A stretch of DNA of 64,000 nucleotides from Paraniabella hibiscisoli (GCF_022512515.1 NZ_JAKWBK010000001.1:3968001-4032000), one strand, 5' to 3'; shown: positions 10,443 through 22,564, counted from the first letter of the stretch. Notes: generated by a model not told the origin, from the letters alone. A program made the numbers and translations.

Positions 10443-10526
10443 GCCCGAGTGGCGAAATTGGTAGACGCACTGTGTTCAGGTCGCAGCGTTCGCAAGGATG
10501 TGCTGGTTCGAATCCAGTCTCGGGCA
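10443..10526 (+). tRNA. tRNA-Leu (anticodon CAG)
   Basis: Acceptor arms GCCCGAG (10443..10449) and CTCGGGC (10519..10525) pair fully, with discriminator A at 10526. The anticodon stem CTGTG/CGCAG encloses the loop TTCAGGT, anticodon CAG. A long variable arm (class II) and the T loop GGTTCGAATCC agree with leucine. CCA is not encoded. Its 3' end is part of a 16-bp sequence repeated at 23921, so this is a candidate integration site. Confidence 0.95.
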
Positions 10527-10528
10527 CA
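10513..10528 (+). repeat. att-like direct repeat, tRNA-side copy
   Basis: TCCAGTCTCGGGCACA, from the T arm through the acceptor end of tRNA-Leu, recurs exactly at 23921..23936. Both copies are followed within about 15 bases by a hairpin and a T run. Such a duplication of a tRNA 3' end is the usual footprint of tyrosine-recombinase integration. Confidence 0.65.
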
Positions 10529-10531
10529 ATT

Positions 10532-10565
10532 AAAGGTTATAAATCATTGATTTATAACCTTTTTT
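10532..10565 (+). terminator. Rho-independent terminator after tRNA-Leu
   Basis: A perfect stem (AAAGGTTATAAATC / GATTTATAACCTTT) with a 3-base loop is followed by a T run. It starts six bases after the tRNA. Confidence 0.85.
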
Positions 10566-10900
10566 GTTTTCTGTCATCTTCGTTTTTAGTCAGTTTTTAC
10601 CGCTTACTCCCACATTTATTGACTAAAAAAGACTTACAAAATGACTGACATTTCAATTCGGCTGAAACGCAAGCCTGTAAAGCATTTGAATTTGTTTTCC
10701 CCAAAGATCGTCGGCGATTTTTTGACGTGCCTGGGTTGGATTCCAACTGGCACACACATTTTTCAATTTCCTCAGCGAGGGGCTTTCGAAGAGTGTATTA
10801 ACAGAATTTTCTTAATACTGTGCAACAGGAAATTCAAACCGGAATACTGCTTGATACATGATTTTATTGTAGCCTTCCGTGTTTTTAGGATAGAGAAAAA
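10566..10900 (+). other. Short region between tRNA and IS element, no firm gene
   Basis: An 87-codon frame (10641..10904) starts MTDISIRLKRKPVKH but resembles nothing I know. The layout (tRNA 3' end, hairpin, about 75 bases, ATG of a small frame) is repeated after the second att-like copy at 23921. Both small frames could be the first codons of lost integrase genes; this is a guess from position. Confidence 0.3.
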
Positions 10901-10925
10901 TTAGACACGAATGTTTTAATTTTAA

Positions 10926-11225
10926 ACTGTCAGATTTAGTGAGACGCAGATTGCGTCGATTTTAAAGCAATATGATGGTGGCCGCGAGCCCGTGGAGCTG
11001 TGCCGTGAATATGGCATTAGCAAGGCAACATTATACAACTGGCGTAAGAAATACGCTGGAATGGATTCTACTCACATCAAAGAACTTAACGCGCTTCAGG
11101 ATGAGAATCGCCGCCTCAAGCAGATGTATGCAGAACTTATGTTAGATCATCAATTGGCTAAACATATAATCAAAAAAAGTTATAAAGCCCTGCCAAAAGC
11201 GAGATTTAGTGGAATGTATCGTTAA
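10926..11225 (+). CDS. IS3-family transposase OrfA (helix-turn-helix)
   Basis: The reading frame opens at 10926 and shows the HTH_Tnp_1-type pattern FSETQIASILKQYDGGREP, then CREYGISKATLYNWRKKY and a leucine-zipper stretch (ELNALQDENRRLKQMYAEL). This protein binds the IS ends. No ATG precedes FSETQ in frame; the first usable start is a GTG at 10992, so either the 5' end is damaged or an unusual start is used. It overlaps orfB by about 17 bp, as is normal for IS3 elements. Confidence 0.75.
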   Translation, partial: TVRFSETQIASILKQYDGGREPVELCREYGISKATLYNWRKKYAGMDSTHIKELNALQDENRRLKQMYAELMLDHQLAKHIIKKSYKALPKARFSGMYR

Positions 11226-12108
11226 AGAACAATCCGCCAGTATTGGCAGGGCTTGCCGGGTGATTCATTTGCAACGCTCTTTGTGGTATTATCGAAGTTC
11301 TAAGGACGATAGTGCTATTATCGGCAAGCTCAGCTCTTTGGCAGAGCGTTTTCCAACACGGGGTTTTGATAAGTACTATGCGATCATCCGCATAGAAGGA
11401 AACAAATGGGCCAGAAGCCGTGTGCTGCGCGTATATCGTGAGATGAACCTGTGCAGGCGCAGAAGGCATAAGAAAAGGCTTCCCTCACGAATCAAAGAAC
11501 CGCTTCAAAAGCAATTACTGCCCAACCAAAGTTACAGTATGGATTTTATATCCGATAGCCTGGTTAGTGGTCATAAGTTACGAATATTTAAAGTAGTGGA
11601 TGACTGTACCCTGGAATCTCTGGCTGTGTGGTGCGATTATACTATCACCGGGCGGAAAGTAACTGAGATACCGGAGCACATCATTGCCGAAAGAGGAAGG
11701 CCTAATCAAATAGGAGTGGATAATGAGCCAGAGTTTACCGGTAAGGTTTTCAGTGAATGATGCCGCGACCGATCAATAATTATTAAATACATACAACCTG
11801 GCAAGCCGATGCAAAATGCTTACATAGAAAGATTAAACAGAACGTACAGAGAAGACGTGCTGGATAAGCATTTGTTTGAATCATTAGAAGAACTCGGGAT
11901 ACTCAGCGATGAGTGGCAGTATGGCTACAACCACCTAATGCCGCATCAATCACTAAACAACCAAACTCCCGCAATGGCCAATCGGGCGGCCCTGTCGGGG
12001 GCACTTCATTTAAAACATATGACTGAACGGCAACAGCACATCCCTGGTCAACAATTTAACCAACAGTCAAATATTTTAAATGAAGCAACTACAAATCGTC
12101 TAACTTAG
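11209..12108 (+). pseudogene. IS3-family transposase OrfB with internal TGA
   Basis: DDE integrase-type catalytic subunit (rve family). An HTH_21-like N-terminus is followed by the catalytic residues in SMDFISDSL, GVDNEPEF and AYIERLNRTYRED, so all three acidic positions remain. A TGA at 11758..11760 stands where TGG (Trp) is expected in VFSEWCRDRS, and the same frame continues to 12108. This is a substitution, not a length error in a run, so it may be a real inactivating mutation. The frame starts from GTG at 11209. Confidence 0.8.
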
Positions 12109-12166
12109 ACCTGTCCTAATAATGATAAGGCTTCAGGAGGATCTCATTCATGTAAATCGAAAAAAT

Positions 12167-13086
12167 ATGATTACTCATAAAAGGAGGGATGGGTTTGTAG
12201 GTCAACGTATGATTACGTTACCGCCCCAGTTACTGAAAAATGCCATTAAACAAAATCCTCTATTAGTGCAACTTTATATTACCCAGATAGGATATTTTCC
12301 CAAGGCTTCTTTTCATTACAGGGAACGGAGAAATGGTTGTTCAGATAATATCTTATTTTATTGCCAGCAAGGGAAAGGATGGTATGTTCTGGGAAAGGAT
12401 TTATACGAGGTAAAGGCGAATGAATATGCTATTCTGCCAGCGGGGTCTCAATATATGCGATATGGAGCGGATGAGCAAGATCCATGGACAATACATTGGG
12501 TACATTTCAGCGGCTCTCTCGTAGAAGAATTAAACCGGCTTTTTGCTATTACAAATTCGAGAGGTGCAAAGCCCATCCCCTTTGATGAGAAGCGAATAGA
12601 AACTTGGAAAACCATGTACCGGAGCCTGGAAATGGGGTATACTATTCCCAATATATGTAATGCCAATTTCTTGTTATATCAATTCATTGCCAGCTTTCTT
12701 TTTCGGAGCTTAATTTTTCTGGGTCTCCTGATGTGTTGTCCACAAAAGACGCATTGGTTAATGATACTATAGGAGATATGAAACGGCACCTCAACCAAAT
12801 GCTTACAGTTTCGGAAATGGCAGCAAGGCAATCCATATCAGCCTCTTATCTTACGCAGATCTTTAAAGCTGCAACCGGTAGGTCGCCGATGGATTACTTC
12901 ATTCAATTGAAAATGCAGGTGGCCTGCAAACTTTTGCACAATAGCAACATGAAGATAAAAAACGTAGCCCTGGAAATAGGTTATCAGGATCCTTATTATT
13001 TTTCCCGGATTTTTAAAAAATATATGACGGTTTCTCCTGAGCTATACCGGGAAATTGGCTGGAAAGAGATGGGATTGGAGGAGTAG
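12167..13086 (+). CDS. AraC-family regulator of PUL 1 (one frameshift)
   Basis: A transcription factor with an N-terminal cupin-type sensor domain (GYFPKASFHYRER ... ILFYCQQGKGWYVL) and a C-terminal double helix-turn-helix (MLTVSEMAARQSISASYLTQIF; NVALEIGYQDPYYFSRIFKK). The break at the T run 12699..12703 is repaired by one T, giving FIASFLFSELNFSGSPDVL. The start at 12167 (MITHKRRDGFVGQR) fits this subfamily better than an upstream ATG at 12122. It precedes SusC on the same strand by 500 bp and is the natural candidate to induce PUL 1 in response to a released sugar. Confidence 0.85.
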
Positions 13087-13592
13087 CAAATTCAGCCAAC
13101 CTCTACTGTTATCATCTTTATTCAATTTTTAAATGGTGTAGCATTGCCTGTGCTCCTGCCATACACTGTATCGGCGTTTGCCCCACCATTTGTAGTTCAT
13201 TCCTAGCAACCTATGCAATTTAAATGATCACCTCCCATTCTCATTCTGTATCCTCGTATTGTCCATTAAGTAGGCTGGCAACGTTATCAGGTATGATAAA
13301 AGTGGGTTAAAGTCTATTGAATGGCCAGTGCTTCCCCGGTTTATAAATGTCATTCTGGCAAAAAAAGTAGAATATTGTATGTGAATAGTAAGAAAGTCCA
13401 TGGAAAAATGGATTTTTCAAAAATATAACAAGCCTTCCCTTATTTAAAAGCCTTGTTTTGGGTGTGCCCCCATCCCTTTTAAAAGTATCTGATTATCCAT
13501 CTAAAATGATGGTTGTACTATTTCTTTTGCCCTGTCATTAGAATTACTTTGTAGCTGCTTAAATTGAATACTAACTTCTAACGATTATCTAA
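13087..13592 (+). promoter_or_regulatory. 506-bp leader region upstream of SusC 1
   Basis: No gene is seen on either strand. The long AT-rich spacer between the AraC gene and SusC is where the regulator should act. A near match to the -7 box (TTACTTTG) ends about 40 bases before the SusC start, but I find no well-spaced -33 element. Confidence 0.35.
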
Positions 13593-16500
13593 ATGATTGC
13601 ATTAAACAATGTCTTCAAGGTGTTGAAGATGGCTATGGTATTGACTTTTTCGTTGGGTGTATTACCGGCACTCTGCCAAAAAAGATCGCTGTTGTTGGTA
13701 CCGTAACAGATTCATCCCGTGCTCCCCTGGCAAATGTGAGTATAACTGTTCAGGGAACGAATACCGGTTCTCAAACGGACAACAACGGTCGTTTTGTTAT
13801 AGATGCTGTGGCCGGAAGCACACTTGTTTTTTCTGCGATCTCCTATAACGATTACCTGTACAAGGTTCCAGAGCCAGCCGTATCCAATATTAGCATTGTC
13901 TTACTTCAAAAGATCATTTCTGCTGATGATGAAGTGATCGTAACAGCTTATGGAAAAAAGGTTAGAAGAGAATCGATTACAGGATCAGTTTCTACCATCA
14001 AACCGGATCAGTTGAGAACTCCCGCATCCAATCTCACGGCAGCGCTTGCCGGGCAGGTGGCTGGTGTTATTGGATTTCAAAGTAGTGGACAACCGGGTTT
14101 TGACAATGCGGATTTTTTTGTGAGAGGCGTAACTACATTCGGGTTCCGGCAAAACCCCTGATCCTGATCGATAATATTGAATTAACCACCGATGATCTGG
14201 CCCGGTTACAGGTAGATGATATAGCTGAATTTTCCATATTAAAAGATGCCAGTGCAACAGCTTTATATGGTTCACGGGGAGCGAACGGTGTAATATTGGT
14301 TACAACCAAGCGGGGTAAAACAGGTAAGCCTAAGTATAACGTTCGCTATGATAATTCTGTAAATACGCCTACGCAGACGCTGAAGTTTGCTGATCCTATT
14401 ACTTATATGAATTTATACAATGAGGCGCAACTTACGCGTAATCCTTACCAGGTACCTGAGTTCAGTGCCGATAAAATTTACTTTAGCCAACGTACTTTAG
14501 CAGGAGCTCCCGATGGAAACCCTTATGTATACCCTGCGGTAGATTGGTTGGATCTGATGTTTCGTAAATATTCGAAAACCCAAAAGGTAAATGCCAGCGT
14601 ATCGGGGGGAGTGAATCAACCCAATATAATGTTTCCGGATCGTATAGCCAGGATAATGGTTTGCTGCGTGAAAGCGACCAGAATATATTTGAAGGGGTAT
14701 CAAGTTCAGGAATTACCAGTTACGATCCAATGTAGATATTAAACTTACACGAACCACAAATTTAAGCGTAGACCTCTGGGGCACATTTAATGATTACCAG
14801 GGACCGATTACCAGCGATGCAAGTGGTTTTGCTACCGATTTGTATTACATGGCCACTCACAGTAGTCCCGTGCTTTTCCCTGCTTATTTTGAACCAGATA
14901 GCGCGAATTTATTTACCAAACATATGTTATTTGGTAATTTCAATGGAAGCTCACCTGATAGGGGCGGAGAAAATTTTTACCCGCAGAAGGAGTAGGATAT
15001 CCTAACCCATTCGCACAAATGATGCGTGGGTATAGAAACCGCAACAGCTCTCGTGTAAGCGCTACAGTGCGGTTAAGCCAGAATCTGGATATGATTGCAA
15101 AAGGTCTGAGTTTTAGCGGCTTTTTTCTACGAACCGCTTTGCACAGGTACAGTATACCATGACCTATAATCCTTTTTATTATACGGTAAATACTTACGAT
15201 AGGGCCACGAATGAATACACTTTGTTTTGGTTGAATAACAGGGCCGGTTTGCCTTTTGGAGGAGGTGCTGCTTCAGGATCGAATACAGTTCCCACCGAAT
15301 ATCTAGCTATATCAGCGGGCGACAGGGCTTCCAGTTCTTTTATACAAATGCAGGGCATAGTGAGTTATGATCGCATTTTCGGTGATCACAACGTAAATGG
15401 CTCGCTGGTAGTAAACCGGCAACAAAACCTAAACCCGGGTACGGTAAACAATTTTGCACAGATCTTACCCAACAGGAACCTTACCTATGCCGGTAGCGCC
15501 CGCTATGGCTTCCGTAATAAATACAACCTTCAGTTCGATTTTGGATATAATGGCTCTGAAAGATTTGATCCTTCACACCGCTTCGGTTTTTTCCCCAGTA
15601 TTTCGGCGGGTTGGGTCATTAATAAAGAACAATTCTGGGAAAACAGCTCCATCAGTTCCATTATAACCATGCTGAAATTACGGGGTAGCTATGGTTTGGC
15701 GGGTAATGATGACATCAGTTCACAAAGATTCTTTTATATCTCTAATGTAAACCTGGAAAATACTGGTGCCGGCGCTTCATTTGGTACCAATAACGCGTAC
15801 GGCAGACCCGGAGTAACGATTAATAATTATCCGAACCCCGAAATTTCCTGGGAGATCAGTAAGATAAGCAACTATGCTATTGAATTTACTTTGTTCAATT
15901 CCCTGGATTTTATAGGAGAATACTGGACCCGGAAGACCAGGGATATTTTACAGGGACGACAAATACCTAATAGTATGGGACTGGAAGCCGGCCTGAGCAG
16001 TAACCTGGGTGATGCTACGTCAAGAGGCATGGATCTTACATTAAACTATAGGAAATTATTTGGAAAAGATCTGAGCATCAGCCTGATGTCTAACGGGACT
16101 TATGCCGCCGGTAAATATGATTATTTTGAAGAGCCTGATTATGGTAATGAATATTGGAGAAGGCGTACGGGCCAATATATTGGCCAGCGCTGGGGTTATA
16201 TTGCCGAGCGGCTATTTGTGGATGATAAAGAAGCAGCGGCATCACCCACGCAAATATTTGGTACATCAGGCCTGGGAGCAAGGGGTGGTGATATCAAGTA
16301 CAGGGACGTTAATAGCGATGGCATCATTAACAGCGCAGACCAGGTGCCTATCGGGCTTCCCAGTAGCCCGCAAGTAACCTACGGGTTCGGCGTAACCATT
16401 AATTATAAAAACATTGACCTGGGATTGCGGTTTACAGGCCAAGCCAGGGCAACGCTTTATATGTATCCCGAAGTGATCAGTCCTTTCGTACGTGATTTTG

Positions 16501-16913
16501 CCGTACAGGATGGTAGCAATATAGTAGGAGCGCCAACACAGATATTAAGCCAGTTTGCAGACGATCACTGGTCAGAAAATAATCAAAACCTTTATGCGCT
16601 TTATCCCCGCCTGGGTACTGCCAGGAATGAAATTGCCAATAACCTCGAGTCCAGTACCTGGTGGTTACGCAGTGGTAATCTGTTAAGATTAAAATTTGCA
16701 GAGCTGGGATATACACTTCCGGAAAGGTGGTTGAAAAAAGTCTCCTTTAGAAATGCACGGATATATTTCAGCGGAACCAACCTGCTACGCTTCAGCAGCT
16801 TTAAATTATGGGAGCCTGAGTTATCGCTTAGTAACAGCAGCAGCAGGCCGTTCAGCGCGTTCAATTACCCCTTGTTAAGATCCTTCAACTTAGGCATCAA
16901 TATTCAATTATAA
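13593..16913 (+). CDS. SusC-like TonB-dependent outer-membrane transporter, PUL 1 (six frameshifts)
   Basis: Outer-membrane glycan importer of about 1,100 residues after repair. Order: signal peptide ending LPALCQ, CarboxypepD_reg-like domain (VVGTVTDSSRAPLANVSITV), plug domain (ITGSVSTIKPDQLRTP ... ALAGQVAGVIGFQ; LKDASATALYGSRGANGVI) and a long beta barrel with SusC-typical motifs (GDIKYRDVNSDGIIN, DHWSENN, STWWLRSGNLLRLK). Breaks lie at 13678..13683, 14155..14158, about 14620, 14702, 14980..14982 and 15121..15126, all repaired by one added base. It works with the SusD encoded 18 bases downstream. Substrate is unknown; the linked fucosidase suggests a fucosylated glycan. Confidence 0.88.
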
Positions 16914-16931
16914 ACACCAAAGCCATATAAT

Positions 16932-18853
16932 ATGAAAAAGAATTATTTATTTGTTTTTTTAGTTCTGGTCCAGCTTTGTTTTGGTGTTGCAGGGTGCAAA
17001 AATACCTGGATGTGGTACCGCCCAATGTGGGCACGCTTGATTATGCCTTCAGGAACCGGAACGAGGCAGAAAAATACCTTTTCACTTGCTACAACACCCT
17101 GCAGCGACGCAGTGATGTGTTTAGCGACCCCTGGTTTTGTTCCGGCGGAGAATTTGTTTTACCGCAGGAATACCTCGGCGCTATTGGTTACTCAGTCCCG
17201 GGCCTGCAGCTTATTAAAGGCAATGTACTCAATAAAGATAATCCCATATTGAACTACTGGGATGGTGCAGGTTACTATGATGCCATCCGGCGTTGTAATA
17301 CTTTCCTGGAAAACGTAGATCAGCCCGTAGATCTTACCCCTGCAGAAAAAGAAAGGTGGATAGCTGAAGTGAAATTCTTAAAAGCTTACTATCATTTTTT
17401 CCTGGTAAAGCAGTATGGTCCTATTCCTATTGTTCGCAATAACCTGCCCATAACCGCACCTACCGAAGCTACCCGTCAAAAAAGAGACCCTGTGGATTCA
17501 GTACTCAATTATGTGGTGCAACTGCTGGACGAAGCTGCTCCCAACCTGCCCGTGCAAATCGGCAATATGGAGCAGGAACTGGGACGCATGACACAGGTTA
17601 TTGCCAAATCCTTAAAAGCAGAGGCTTTGGTAGCAAAAGCCAGCCCTCTTTTTAACGGCAACCCGGATTATGCCGACTTTAAAAATAAAGATGGGTCTCT
17701 GCTCTTTTCTGCTACTGTAAACAACAATTTATGGGCAGACGCCGCACAAGCTTGTAAGGAAGCCATTGATTTGGCAGAATCCATCGGGCTGGGCATCTAT
17801 ACATTTATTATTCCGCCGAGCGTACCGCTTCCGCTTACAGATTCGTTGAAAAGAGAAATGAATTTCAGGGGCGCTATTACCGAAGAGTGGGATAAAAATA
17901 AAGAACTGGTATGGGCACTCAATGGTAGTTTCGGCTATCAACAGCAAATGCACCCTAAAGTAGTAGCTTCTTCTCAAAATCCAAGAGGCATGAATACGAT
18001 AGCTAATCCATTTGCCATTACCGATTTGTTTTATACCAATAATGGGGTGCCTATTACCGAGGACCGTACCTGGGATTATTCCGGTAGGTTTGACTTGCAA
18101 AACGGAAACGCAGCACACCAGTATTACCTGCAACCCAACTATCAAACTATCAAAAATAATTTTAACCGGGAGGTTCGTTACTATGCCAGTTTTGGTTTTG
18201 ATGGGAGTAAATGGGTAGGTAATAATATTTTAACCAATAACATTAGCACTTTGTTAAGTGTACAAGGCAAAGGAAGTTTGAGCATTTCGGGGGTTGCAAG
18301 CAGGGAGTCTGGCAATATATTCGGTATCTGGCCTAAGAAATTATGTAACTGGCGAACGGTTGTTCCTAATACGAATTCTGGCATATCCATCGTATCCTAT
18401 CGTATGCCTCTTATGCGCATGGCCGACCTTTATCTTTTGTATGCCGAATGTTTGAATGAAGCTAGCGGCCCTTCGGAAGATGTGTTCAGGTATATAGATG
18501 TAGTGCGTGCACGTACCGGATTAAAAGGCGTAGTGGAATCATGGGGTAATTATTCGAATAATCCGGCAAAACCATTAAATAAGGCAGGGCTACGGCAGAT
18601 CATACACCAGGAGCGCCGCATTGAGCTTTGTATGGAAGGTAAGGCAGGCTGGGACCTGAGAAGATGGAAAGAGTTTATTGAAGCGGCATCTGCGCCGGTA
18701 CAGGGCTGGAGCATAGACCAGACAACGGGGAATCTATACTACCAGCTGATCACCTACTATGTTCCGTCTATCTCAATAAAAGATTACCTGTGGCCTGTTT
18801 CCTTATCGGAAATGCTGCTGAACTCGAACCTGGTTCAGACGCCGTACTGGTAA
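16932..18853 (+). CDS. SusD-like surface glycan-binding lipoprotein, PUL 1 (one frameshift)
   Basis: Starts MKKNYLFVFLVLVQL with lipobox VAGC; the mature N-terminus KKYLDVVPPNVGTLDYAF is typical. SusD signatures include RNEAEKYLFTCYN, WIAEVKFLKAYYHFFLVKQYGPIP, RMADLYLLYAECLNEASGP and the C-terminal IHQERRIELCMEG ... WDLRRWKEF. The break at the A run 16998..17002 is repaired by one A (CKKYLDVVP). At about 640 residues it is normal for the RagB/SusD family. It caps the SusC barrel and delivers glycans to it. Confidence 0.92.
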
Positions 18854-18923
18854 TCACGGTATTTAATAAGTAATACAAAGGGAAAGAGTTTTATCACCCT
18901 ATTCATTTATAGAAAATAACAAT

Positions 18924-20184
18924 ATGATACAGATAAAAAATATCCATACTTGTTTTTTATTGCAGTGATCACTATGCTGATCGTACTTGTTTCCTGTAGC
19001 GATAAAAATGAGTTTATCGAAATGATATCGCAGGATAATACAAAACCTGATCCTGTTAAAAATTACAGGGTTATTAATTTTAACGGGGAGCATATATTAT
19101 ATACGATCTGCCAAAATCGGATAATATCCTCTACGTAAAAGCAAATTATTACTTAGGTGAGGGTACAGACCGGCCGGTAGAAACCCGTTCCAGTTATTTT
19201 TCTGATACGACAACCCTAGAGGGATTTGCAAAAACAAAAGAATATGAGGTGAAGTTAACCGTAGTGAGCAGGGCAAATGTGGAGTCTGATCCTGTAATAA
19301 TAAAAATACATCCGCTAACACCTGTTTACCAATTGGTAGCCTCCAACCTAACCATGACACCCGATTTTGCGGGAGTGAGGGTTCAGTCTAAGAACGAGAT
19401 GAAAAAAATGTAGGCATCGTTTTTATGGATGACGCCCTGGGGGCCTACAGCATCCGGTTGCAGAGCTTTTCTGACTTACAGGCTATTTCTTTCCCGGTAC
19501 GGGGTTACGATACTATTCCCAAGGTTTATGCCGCCTATGTCACCGATAAATGGGGCAATCGTTCGGATACCATCCGCTCAACCGTTAAGCCATTATACGA
19601 AAAGAAATTAGATCCTAAGAGATTTAGTCCTTTTGCATTGGCAGGTAACGAAACACCAATATTAGGAGGTTACCCTCTTACAAATTTGTTTGATGCTGAT
19701 GCAGCCGGTAATCCTAATCTCGGTAGTTTCTGGCATACAGGAGACCCTGCCCAAACAGGGGGCACGCTTCCGCAATGGGGTACATTCTCGTTAGGTACTT
19801 ATGCAAAACTGAGCCGGATTAAAGTGACGCCTAGAGATTTTAATATATTTATCCATAACAACCCCAAACTTTTTCTATATGGGGTTCTGCTTCTGAAAGA
19901 CCCGGACCCTTCACCCCCCGGCGTATGCTGATGAGGGTACGCGGTTAGGTGAATCAGGAGAATGGGAAAACCTGGGCAATTATGCAATGAACGATCCGGT
20001 CTCTGGTGCTGCAAGAAGCGCAGCTACTGCGGGTGATTTGGCAGAAGCCCGAAAGGGACAGGATTTTGATATCCGTTTCGACGCACCCAAAGTACGATAT
20101 ATCCGTTTTGTGGTATCAACCAATATGAGTAACGGGGTTATCATTAATGCGGCGGATATTTCTTTTTGGGGTGATGAACGATAG
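18924..20184 (+). CDS. DUF4959/DUF5000/DUF5126-type surface lipoprotein, PUL 1 (four frameshifts)
   Basis: Lipoprotein of about 420 residues (lipobox LVSC). The layout follows the three-domain family found directly after SusD genes: an N-terminal fibronectin-like part (ILYVKANYYLGEGTDRP), a middle domain with YVTDKWGNRSDTI, and a C-terminal discoidin-like domain (NLFDADAAGNPNLGSFWHT ... KLSRIKVTPRD ... VRYIRFVVSTNMS). Breaks at 18953..18958, 19085..19088, 19402..19408 and 19870..19874 are each repaired by one base. It has a full-length counterpart at 54143 in PUL 2. It probably serves as an extra surface glycan-binding protein. Confidence 0.8.
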
Positions 20185-20238
20185 CTAAAGTTGCTATTGT
20201 TTGTTATACAAATTATATGACACTATAAAAAAATAAAA

Positions 20239-20914
20239 ATGAACTTCAGGTACGCATGCTTTATAGTTTTGCTCTTGTTTACCGCCGGCTGTGAAAAGGA
20301 TCAGTATAAATACAAAGAGTTTATCAATAATACAGAAGTTGTATATGCAGGATTGGCTGAAAATTTTGTAGCCAGGAGCGGGCGGTTGCGGGTTCAACTG
20401 GAATGGACAAAGAGTATTGACCCCAAGGTAGTTTCCTATATTATTTACTGGAACAATAACCGGGATTCAGCTACGATACAGGCTTCGGCCATTCAGGCAG
20501 AGGGGGTATATAAATACCTTGTGCCCGGGCTTCCGGAATATACGCAGGCATTTAAAATAATTACTGTAAATGATCGGGGTACAGGTCCATTGGTCAGGAC
20601 CTTAACGGTGTACGAGTTTTTGGACCTTTCTATAACTCGTCACTGATCAACCAGCGGTTAAACTCAAGGCGTTTTTTGGAACAGATTCAGTACGCCTGTA
20701 CTTTTCAAAACTGGACAGCACTCGAGTCTTTTCAAAAGTGTGGTACTATAAAATCGACAATACGCTGGATAGTGTTACTTTTTCGAAGGATTCGGTAACC
20801 CTAAAATCGTTTATGCCGGGAACCAAACCGGCGATCCAATCGTACTTTAAACCGGTTACGACAGCTATCGATACGTTTAAGACATTACAAGCCGATAGTT
20901 TGCTAGCTTTTTAA
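20239..20914 (+). CDS. DUF4998-type lipoprotein, PUL 1 (two frameshifts)
   Basis: Starts MNFRYACFIVLLLF with lipobox TAGC, then KYKEFINNTEVVYAG and a fibronectin-like section (GRLRVQLEWTKSIDPKV, YIIYWNNNRDS), the pattern of DUF4998. Breaks at the T runs 20617..20621 and 20672..20677 are each repaired by one T, giving VYEFFGPFYNSS and SRRFFGTDSVRLYF and a stop at 20912. It lacks the discoidin domain present in its PUL 2 counterpart at 55597. It is the last lipoprotein of the SusCD operon and likely surface exposed; binding role inferred. Confidence 0.75.
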
Positions 20915-21125
20915 ATAATAATGATGTAGTAGAATAAAGAGCAAAATTTAGCATCAACTATTTTCAGAATGATAAAAAAAGTGCCATCCGATGTAGTATT
21001 TTGAAATTGCTGCAACTGAAATGCCACGCAAAAATTTTTAAGAATCAATACAATAAATGCATTATTCGTCATCAATCATTAACTCTATACCTATACTCAA
21101 TCATTTCATTAAACTAATTATTAAG

Positions 21126-22501
21126 ATGGTACTAAAAAAATCATTGTTTTATTCTTGCTTATTGGTAACCTGGCAGCTTACTCACAACCTAAAAGTATTA
21201 CAAACGAAACCGCTGAACATAAGGCTGCGCGAATGAAATGGTTTACCGATGCCCGCTTTGGCATGTTTATTCATTGGGGCCTGTATGCCTTACCTGGCCG
21301 GCATGAGTGGGTAAAGCACCGTGAACGTTTTACAACCGAGCAGTATCAGAAGTATTTCAATTATTTTAATCCTGATTTGTTTGATCCAAAAAAATGGGCT
21401 AAGGAAGCAAAAGCTGCAGGTATGAAATATGCCGTGCTTACCACGAAACATCATGAAGGATTTTGCTTATTCGATTCAAAATACACCAGCTATAAGTCAA
21501 CTAATACGCCTGCAAAAAGAGACCTAGTAAAAGAATTTGTAGCGGCATTCCGGGCTGAGGGTATTAAAATAGGATTTTATTATTCATTGATCGACTGGCA
21601 TCACCCTGACTTCACTATTGACCGTTTACACCCGCAAAGAGAGCGTAACAAAGACGAATGGTCTGAGAAGGAAAAACGCGATACGGCGTACTACACAAAT
21701 CTGAACAAAGGAAAAGATATGAGCCGGTATCGAAAATATCTGAAAGACCAGGTTACGGAACTGTTGACGAATTATGGTAAAATTGATATTTTGTGGATGG
21801 ATTTTTCTTATCCAGGGGCCCAGGGTAAAGGCAGAAACGATTGGGCATCAACCGATCTTTTAAAAACTGTAAAAAAGCTGCAACCGAATATTATCATTAA
21901 TAACCGGTTGGACTTAAATGACTATACAGATGGCTTTGATTTTGAAACGCCAGAACAAGTGAAGCCAACAGCGCTTTTAGAATTCAAAGGAAAGTATTGG
22001 GAAACCTGCCAGACATTTTCAGGCTCATGGGGTTATTACAGGGATGAGCATAGCTGGAAAACCCAACGGCAATTATTGGATCTGCTGATCACTTCTGTTG
22101 CAAATGGAGGCAATCTTATACTTAACGTGGGCCCTACTGCTCGTGGAGAATTTGATTATCGAGCGAATAAGGCATTAGACAGTTTATCTTACTGGATGCA
22201 TGCAAATAGTAAGTCAATATATAATTGTACTTATCCGCCTGATCAATTTACCTTGCCTGCGGAGATGAACACACGCCTGACTTATAACCCCAATACCGGC
22301 AGGCTTTATGTACATTTATTTAGTTACCCATCAAATGGCAAATTGGTTTTACCGGGATATAAGGACAAAATAAAATATGCGCAATTGCTCAACGATGCAT
22401 CTGAAGTAGAATATACTGTTGTAGGGTCTGACATTGAACTTAAGTTACCCAAGGAAAAGCAACCATATGAGGTTCCTGTTATCGAATTCATCACAAAGTG
22501 A
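21126..22501 (+). CDS. GH29 alpha-L-fucosidase, PUL 1 (frameshift in signal peptide)
   Basis: Exported retaining alpha-L-fucosidase of about 458 residues. The signal peptide MVLKKIIVLFLLIGNLAAYS appears when one A is added to the run 21134..21140. Family features: DARFGMFIHWGLYALPG, LTTKHHEGFCLFDSKYTSY, GFYYSLIDWHHPDF, the putative nucleophile Asp in DILWMDFSYPG and the block GGNLILNVGPTARGEFD. It stands 210 bp after the lipoprotein genes and probably acts in the periplasm on imported oligosaccharides. Fucose release is well founded for the family; linkage preference cannot be read from sequence. Confidence 0.92.
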
Positions 22502-22564
22502 GCCATTGTATCTTCCTTAAGCTTCAAATTTTATGTAGAATATATAAAAGACAGGAATTAAACG

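Larger units (their letters stand above)
10901..12119 (+). mobile_element. IS3-family insertion sequence, inactive
   Basis: About 1.2 kb with overlapping orfA and orfB. The ends are short imperfect inverted repeats: TTAGACACGA at 10901 against TTAGGACAGG on the opposite strand at 12119..12110. No clear target duplication is seen. The boundaries are approximate. OrfB has an in-frame TGA, so the element is probably unable to move by itself. Confidence 0.7.
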
